Source of the DNA: Burkholderiales bacterium
Lineage (GTDB): Bacteria > Pseudomonadota > Gammaproteobacteria > Burkholderiales > Burkholderiaceae_C
Assembly (NCBI GenBank): GCA_025352345.1
Contig: JANXTP010000098.1
Span: 1 to 10,080 of the forward strand
Direction: 5' to 3'
DNA length: 10,080 bases
The position numbers and the translations under genes are program-made. Positions 6,603 to 10,080 of the stretch are shown here, piece by piece (position 1 is the first letter of the stretch; each line of letters starts with the position of its first letter). A model generated the notes under the pieces. The model was not told the origin of the DNA and made no database searches. It saw nothing but the letters and a program-made list of their open reading frames with translations.

Positions 6603-7786
6603 TCGTCATTGATATCTTGTTGTTCCTGGTGGTGGCGCTGCTGGCGCTGCCGGTGGTTGTGGTGTTCGTGGAGGTGCTGGCGGCCGTATGTTTGCCCGAT
6701 CGGCCTGTGCCTGCCGCGGCCGGCCCTCGTGCGCCGTTGGCGGTGCTGGTGCCAGCCCATGATGAGGCCTTGGTGATCCGCGCCACGCTCGAGCGCATCA
6801 CACCGCAGTTGCAGCTCAGTGACCGGCTGGTCGTGGTGGCTGACAACTGCAGCGACGACACGGCGGCAATAGCCCGGGCCTGCGGTGCCGAAGTGCTTGA
6901 GCGTGTGAACGCCACGCTGCGCGGCAAGGGCTACGCGCTCGACCACGGGGTGCGTCACCTGGAAGCAGCGCCCCCAGCCGCGGTGGTCATCGTCGATGCC
7001 GATTGCGATGTGGCACCGGGCACCATCGAGAAGTTGTTTCGCCAGTGCCAGCTGTCTGGCCGGCCGGCTCAGGCGCTCTACGCCATGGAGGTGGCGCCAG
7101 GCGGCGGTGCCATGTCGCCCATCTCGGCCTTTGCGTGGCGGCTGCGGGTGATCGTGTGCCCGATCGGCATGCACAAGCTGGGTGGGCCCTGCAACCTGAT
7201 GGGTTCGGGCATGGCGATCCCATGGCCACTGGTGCGCGGCATCGATCTGGCCAGCGGCCACATCGCCGAAGACATGAAGATGGGTGTGGATCTGGCACGC
7301 CGCGGCGCGCCGCCTATGCTTTGCCCGCAGGCGTTGGTGACCAGCACCTTCCCGGTCAGCCGTGCGGGGGCGGCTTCGCAGCGCACGCGTTGGGAGCACG
7401 GCCACATCGGGATGATCATCGATGAGGTGCCGGCGCTTATCCGCGATGCGGCGCGGGGCATCGGCGCCGGTCTGTTGCCCATCGCACTGGAAATCTGCAT
7501 CCCGCCCAAGGCCTTGCTGGTCCTGTTGTTGCTTACGTCGACACTGGTGACGGCGTTGGGCGCAGCCATCGGAGCATCTGCCTGGCCGTTTGCCGTGGCT
7601 GCCGCCGAACTGGGTTTGTTCACCGTGGCTGTGATGCTGGCGTGGGCTCGCTTTGCGCGCGACATATTGCCGTTGTCCGAGGTGCCGCGAATAGGGCTGT
7701 ACGTGTTCGCCAAGATTCCGCTGTACCTTCGTTTTCTGGTCCGCCGTCAGGTGGAATGGGTGCGCTCCAAGCGCGATGCTGATTGA
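6599..7786 (+). CDS. Membrane-anchored family 2 glycosyltransferase with QxxRW motif
   Basis: Inverting GT-A glycosyltransferase of the inner membrane. The 395-residue protein has an N-terminal membrane helix (about 2-30), a cytosolic catalytic domain with VLVPAHDEA (49-57), VVADNCSDD (79-87), DAD (133-135), AEDM (223-226) and QRTRW (261-265), then hydrophobic segments at about 303-325 and 328-350 and an amphipathic C-terminal region. The DAD, ED and QxxRW set is that of cellulose- and hyaluronan-synthase-like enzymes, but the few membrane helices make a non-processive lipid-linked sugar transferase equally plausible. ATG 6599 is chosen because GAGG (6588-6591) lies seven bases before it and it overlaps the upstream stop in ATGA, implying translational coupling. 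The frame opens further upstream only inside the GT4 gene. Confidence 0.9.
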   Translation: MIVIDILLFLVVALLALPVVVVFVEVLAAVCLPDRPVPAAAGPRAPLAVLVPAHDEALVIRATLERITPQLQLSDRLVVVADNCSDDTAAIARACGAEVLERVNATLRGKGYALDHGVRHLEAAPPAAVVIVDADCDVAPGTIEKLFRQCQLSGRPAQALYAMEVAPGGGAMSPISAFAWRLRVIVCPIGMHKLGGPCNLMGSGMAIPWPLVRGIDLASGHIAEDMKMGVDLARRGAPPMLCPQALVTSTFPVSRAGAASQRTRWEHGHIGMIIDEVPALIRDAARGIGAGLLPIALEICIPPKALLVLLLLTSTLVTALGAAIGASAWPFAVAAAELGLFTVAVMLAWARFARDILPLSEVPRIGLYVFAKIPLYLRFLVRRQVEWVRSKRDAD

Positions 7787-7792
7787 TCTGCC

Positions 7793-8962
7793 ATGAATGA
7801 CCGCACTTCCGTGCTGCCGCAGCAACTGCCCACCGACTTTCAGCGCCCGGTGTTCTGTCTGCTGGGCGTTGCGTTCGAGATCATTGACATGCCCGCAGTG
7901 CTGGATCGCATGAAGCAGGCGGCGCGCGACCGCAGCCGCCTGGTGTTATCGACGCCCAACGTCAACAACATCGTGACGGTGCAGCGCAATGCGGCCTACC
8001 GCGACGCGGTAGCGGGTTGCGAGCTCGTCGTGCCCGACGGCATGCCGCTGGTGTGGATGGCGCGATGGCTGGGCATACGCACGCGCCGCATTGCTGGCTC
8101 TGACCTGTTCCAGTCGTTGATGGACGGTGAAGTCGGCCCGCTGCGGGTGTTTTTCTTCGGCGCGCCTGAGGGCGTCGCGCAAACGGCATGCGAGCGTTTG
8201 AACCGCGATGGCGGGCCAGTGTTCGGCGCCGGCTGGCACTACCCCGGTTTCGGTTCGGTGGCCGAGATGACGGCACCCGAGGTGCTGGCCCGCATCAATG
8301 CGGCGGCGCCTGATTTCGTGGTGGTTGCGCTGGGCACCGCGAAGGGCCAGCAATGGATAACGCGTGCCAGCACGGGCCTGACGGTGCCGCTGCTGAGCCA
8401 CCTGGGCGCGGTGGTCAACTTTGTGGCCGGTTCGCTGCGGCGTGCGCCGCTGTGGATGCAGAACCTGGGCCTCGAATGGCTGTGGCGCATTCGCGAGGAG
8501 CCCGCGCTGTGGCGCCGCTATGCGACCGATGGCTGGGCGCTCGGTGGCCTGTGCCTGCGCAGCGTGCTGCCGCTGGTGCTGCGGCGGCTGTGGCGCGCGG
8601 TCGTGCCGGTGCGCTCGTCGGCGCGCGTCGATCTGGCTGTGCTCGACGCTGGGCAGAAGCGGCTCACCTTGTCCGGCAACTGGCTGCCTGCCGATTTGGC
8701 CCGGCTGCGCGAGGCGCTGACCGTGCTGACCGCCAAGGACAGCGCCGTGCTCATCAATGCGCAGGCGCTGGGTTGGGTCGATCACACTTTCATCGGCTTG
8801 TTGATCCGGCTCTACGGCCACCAGCACCAGCGCGGACTGCGCTTCCTGATCGATCGGCCCAGCGCTGCCTTTGCCAGGCAGCTGCGCTGGCATTGCGCCG
8901 ACTATCTGCTGGCCGCGGTTGAAGTCTCCGTTCCCTCTGACGTTCGAAAGGTCTCGGCATGA
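7793..8962 (+). CDS. WecB/TagA/CpsF (GT26) glycosyltransferase with C-terminal STAS-like domain
   Basis: Predicted to transfer a sugar (ManNAc or ManNAc-uronate in WecB and TagA) to a lipid-linked intermediate at the membrane. The 389-residue protein is over 100 residues longer than typical GT26 enzymes. The GT26 domain spans about 20-250: LSTPNVNN (52-59) with the conserved Thr, PDGMPL (81-86) with the catalytic Asp, FFGAPEG (121-127), VVALGTAKGQQW (177-188) and the membrane-contact tail RAPLWMQNLGLEWL (217-230) with EEPALWRRY. A hydrophobic and basic linker follows (251-273). Residues 285-375 resemble a STAS domain: an LTLSGNW strand, a helix, AVLINAQALGWVDHTFIGLLIRLYG and LRFLID. At the site where regulatory STAS proteins have Ser, this one has Asp330-His-Thr332. 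The gene follows the GT2 by six bases and overlaps the kinase as ATGA. The GT26 part is firm; the STAS call rests on fold-like pattern only. Confidence 0.88.
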   Translation: MNDRTSVLPQQLPTDFQRPVFCLLGVAFEIIDMPAVLDRMKQAARDRSRLVLSTPNVNNIVTVQRNAAYRDAVAGCELVVPDGMPLVWMARWLGIRTRRIAGSDLFQSLMDGEVGPLRVFFFGAPEGVAQTACERLNRDGGPVFGAGWHYPGFGSVAEMTAPEVLARINAAAPDFVVVALGTAKGQQWITRASTGLTVPLLSHLGAVVNFVAGSLRRAPLWMQNLGLEWLWRIREEPALWRRYATDGWALGGLCLRSVLPLVLRRLWRAVVPVRSSARVDLAVLDAGQKRLTLSGNWLPADLARLREALTVLTAKDSAVLINAQALGWVDHTFIGLLIRLYGHQHQRGLRFLIDRPSAAFARQLRWHCADYLLAAVEVSVPSDVRKVSA

Positions 8963-9990
8963 CCACCATCATCAAGGCGCGTGCGCCGCTGCGCCTCGGG
9001 CTGGCCGGCGGCGGCACCGATGTCTCGCCGTTCTGCGACATCCACGGCGGTGCGGTGCTGAACGCCACCATCGACCGCTATGCCTACGCCATCATCCGCA
9101 CGCTCGACGAGCCGGTGGTGCGCTTCGTCGCCTCGGACCAGGAGCGCAGCTGCACGCTGCCGCTGGCAGCCCGCTTCGAGCTCGATGGCACGCTGAACCT
9201 GCACAAGGCGGTCTACAACACCGTGGTTCAGCTGTTCAACGACGGCAAACCGATCGCGCTGGAGCTGACCTCGTTCTGCGACGCGCCGGCCGGATCGGGC
9301 CTGGGCTCGTCATCGACGGTGGTGGTGGCCATGCTGAAGGCCTTCAGCGAACTGCTGAACGTGCCGATCGACGACTATTCGCTGGCGCACCTGGCGTTTC
9401 GCATCGAGCGGGTGGACTGCGCCCTGCAGGGCGGGCGGCAGGACCAGTACGCGGCCACCTTCGGCGGCTTCAACTTCATGGAGTTCTACGCAGCAGACCG
9501 CGCGGTGATCAACCCGCTGCGCATCAAGAACTGGATCCTCTGCGAGCTGGAGGCGTCGCTGGTGCTGTTCTACACCGGCGTGTCGCGCGAGTCGGCCAAG
9601 ATCATCGCCGAGCAGAGCGCCAACGTCACCGACAAGAAGGTCGATGCAACGACAGCGATGCACGCGATGAAGGACGAGGCCGTGCGCATGAAGGAATGCA
9701 TCCTGAAAGCCGATTTCGACGGGCTCGTTGAATCGATGCAGATCGGCTGGGAGAACAAGAAGCGATCGGCCAGCACGGTGTCGACGCCGCTGATCGACGA
9801 GATCTACCAGGCGGCGTGCAGCGCTGGCGCGCGCGCCGGCAAGGTGTCGGGCGCCGGTGGTGGTGGCTTCATGATGTTCTTTGCGCCGGTCGAACGGCGC
9901 ATGGACGTCATCCGCGCGCTGGGCCGCTATGCCGGTTTCGTCAGCAACTGTCATTTCACGAAGAACGGAGCACAGGCATGGAAACAATGA
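8959..9990 (+). CDS. hddA: D-glycero-alpha-D-manno-heptose 7-phosphate kinase (GHMP family)
   Basis: Cytoplasmic kinase predicted to phosphorylate D-glycero-D-manno-heptose 7-phosphate at C1, a step toward GDP-activated heptose; HddA and the Burkholderia capsule enzyme WcbL are the models. In 343 residues it shows the N-terminal APLRLGLAGGGTDVSPF (9-25), the ATP loop PAGSGLGSSST (110-120), GGRQDQYAATFGG (158-170) and the C-terminal KVSGAGGGGFMMFF (295-308). The N-terminal GLAGGGTDVSP is characteristic of heptose and fucose kinases within the GHMP family; single-domain length and the neighbouring isomerase favour the heptose enzyme over fucokinase. ATG 8959 overlaps the preceding stop as ATGA and has AAAGG (8947-8951) seven bases upstream. 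Its G+C content is among the highest in the window. Confidence 0.88.
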   Translation: MTTIIKARAPLRLGLAGGGTDVSPFCDIHGGAVLNATIDRYAYAIIRTLDEPVVRFVASDQERSCTLPLAARFELDGTLNLHKAVYNTVVQLFNDGKPIALELTSFCDAPAGSGLGSSSTVVVAMLKAFSELLNVPIDDYSLAHLAFRIERVDCALQGGRQDQYAATFGGFNFMEFYAADRAVINPLRIKNWILCELEASLVLFYTGVSRESAKIIAEQSANVTDKKVDATTAMHAMKDEAVRMKECILKADFDGLVESMQIGWENKKRSASTVSTPLIDEIYQAACSAGARAGKVSGAGGGGFMMFFAPVERRMDVIRALGRYAGFVSNCHFTKNGAQAWKQ

Positions 9991-10080
9991 TCAAGTCGAC
10001 CATCCTCGGCCAGATGGCCGATACGCAGGCGGTGATGGCCGCGATGGCTGCCGATGCCAAGCTGGTGCAAACGCTGGAAA
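9978..10080 (+). CDS. Probable GmhA-type sedoheptulose-7-phosphate isomerase (SIS domain), 3' truncated
   Basis: Only the first 34 codons lie in the window, starting METMIKSTIL and continuing with an Ala-rich helix. ATG 9978 overlaps the last 13 bases of the kinase gene and has GGAG (9967-9970) seven bases upstream; a second in-frame ATG at 9987 is less well placed. The visible helix, with the pattern TQAVMAAMAADAKLVQTLE, resembles the N-terminal helix of GmhA isomerases, which precedes the SIS domain. Position directly after an HddA kinase matches heptose operons where gmhA and hddA are adjacent. GmhA converts sedoheptulose 7-phosphate to D-glycero-D-manno-heptose 7-phosphate, the kinase substrate. 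No catalytic residue is visible here, so the call depends mainly on context. Confidence 0.6.
   Translation, partial: METMIKSTILGQMADTQAVMAAMAADAKLVQTLE

Noticed and set aside
6362..7825. Long open frame on the - strand (487 codons) opposite the GT4/GT2 junction
   Set aside because: It is antisense to well-supported genes in high-G+C DNA, is rich in His, Gln and Arg with no recognisable domain, and runs across a gene junction. This is the usual shadow frame of G+C-rich coding sequence.
7946..8893. Open - strand frame of 315 codons opposite the GT26-STAS gene
   Set aside because: The product is a low-complexity Gln/Arg/His-rich sequence without motifs, fully antisense to a gene with clear family signatures.
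8871..9731. Open + strand frame of 286 codons overlapping the kinase gene
   Set aside because: It lies almost entirely within the heptose kinase gene in another frame, is rich in Arg, Ala and Gly, and shows no domain.
1..10080. CRISPR array, tRNA or rRNA genes, insertion sequence or transposase
   Set aside because: No regularly spaced direct repeats, no cloverleaf-like sequence, no rRNA-like segment and no transposase motif were found on reading both strands.

Overview
The window is a piece of a surface or exopolysaccharide biosynthesis locus. The base composition (about 65-73% G+C in the right half), GTG/TTG start candidates, frequent ATGA stop-start overlaps and protein style suggest a betaproteobacterium of the Burkholderiales type. 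That placement is an inference from style; no taxonomic marker gene is present. All nine genes I support fit polysaccharide assembly: one flippase, four glycosyltransferases, three decorating enzymes (pyruvyl, methyl and O-acyl transferases), two enzymes of activated heptose synthesis (one of them cut by the window end), with one glycosyltransferase fused to a STAS-like domain.

Left part (1-5053, roughly 52-60% G+C in lines I counted). A 5'-truncated Wzx-type flippase (1-1142) is followed on the + strand, almost without gaps, by a polysaccharide pyruvyl transferase (1148-2206) and a family 2 glycosyltransferase (2223-3023). Two genes then lie on the - strand: an acyltransferase-3 family O-acyltransferase (5053-3899) and a TylF-like O-methyltransferase (3761-3024). 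The methyltransferase stop abuts the glycosyltransferase stop with no base between them. This half looks like an exchangeable cassette that sets the decorations and side chain of the polymer.

Right part (5382-10080, higher G+C). It is a tightly packed + strand operon: a GT4 glycosyltransferase, a membrane-anchored GT2 with QxxRW, a WecB/TagA/CpsF glycosyltransferase with a C-terminal STAS-like domain, an HddA/WcbL-type heptose-7-phosphate kinase, and the first 34 codons of a probable GmhA-type sedoheptulose-7-phosphate isomerase. The last two imply a manno-heptose (or a derived deoxyheptose) precursor made inside the locus. The 328-base region 5054-5381 between the divergent acyltransferase and GT4 gene probably carries both promoters and contains two small palindromes.

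Working model (inference): sugars including a heptose are assembled on a lipid carrier by the glycosyltransferases, decorated with pyruvate, methyl and acyl groups, and flipped by the Wzx protein; polymerase, initiating transferase and export genes must lie outside the window. The most interesting observation is that two decorating genes, pyruvyl transferase and O-acyltransferase, each contain an uninterrupted run of nine C/G inside the reading frame, while I found no other run above five in the window. These could be phase-variation switches changing the polymer's pyruvate and acyl groups. The second point of interest is the glycosyltransferase-STAS fusion.
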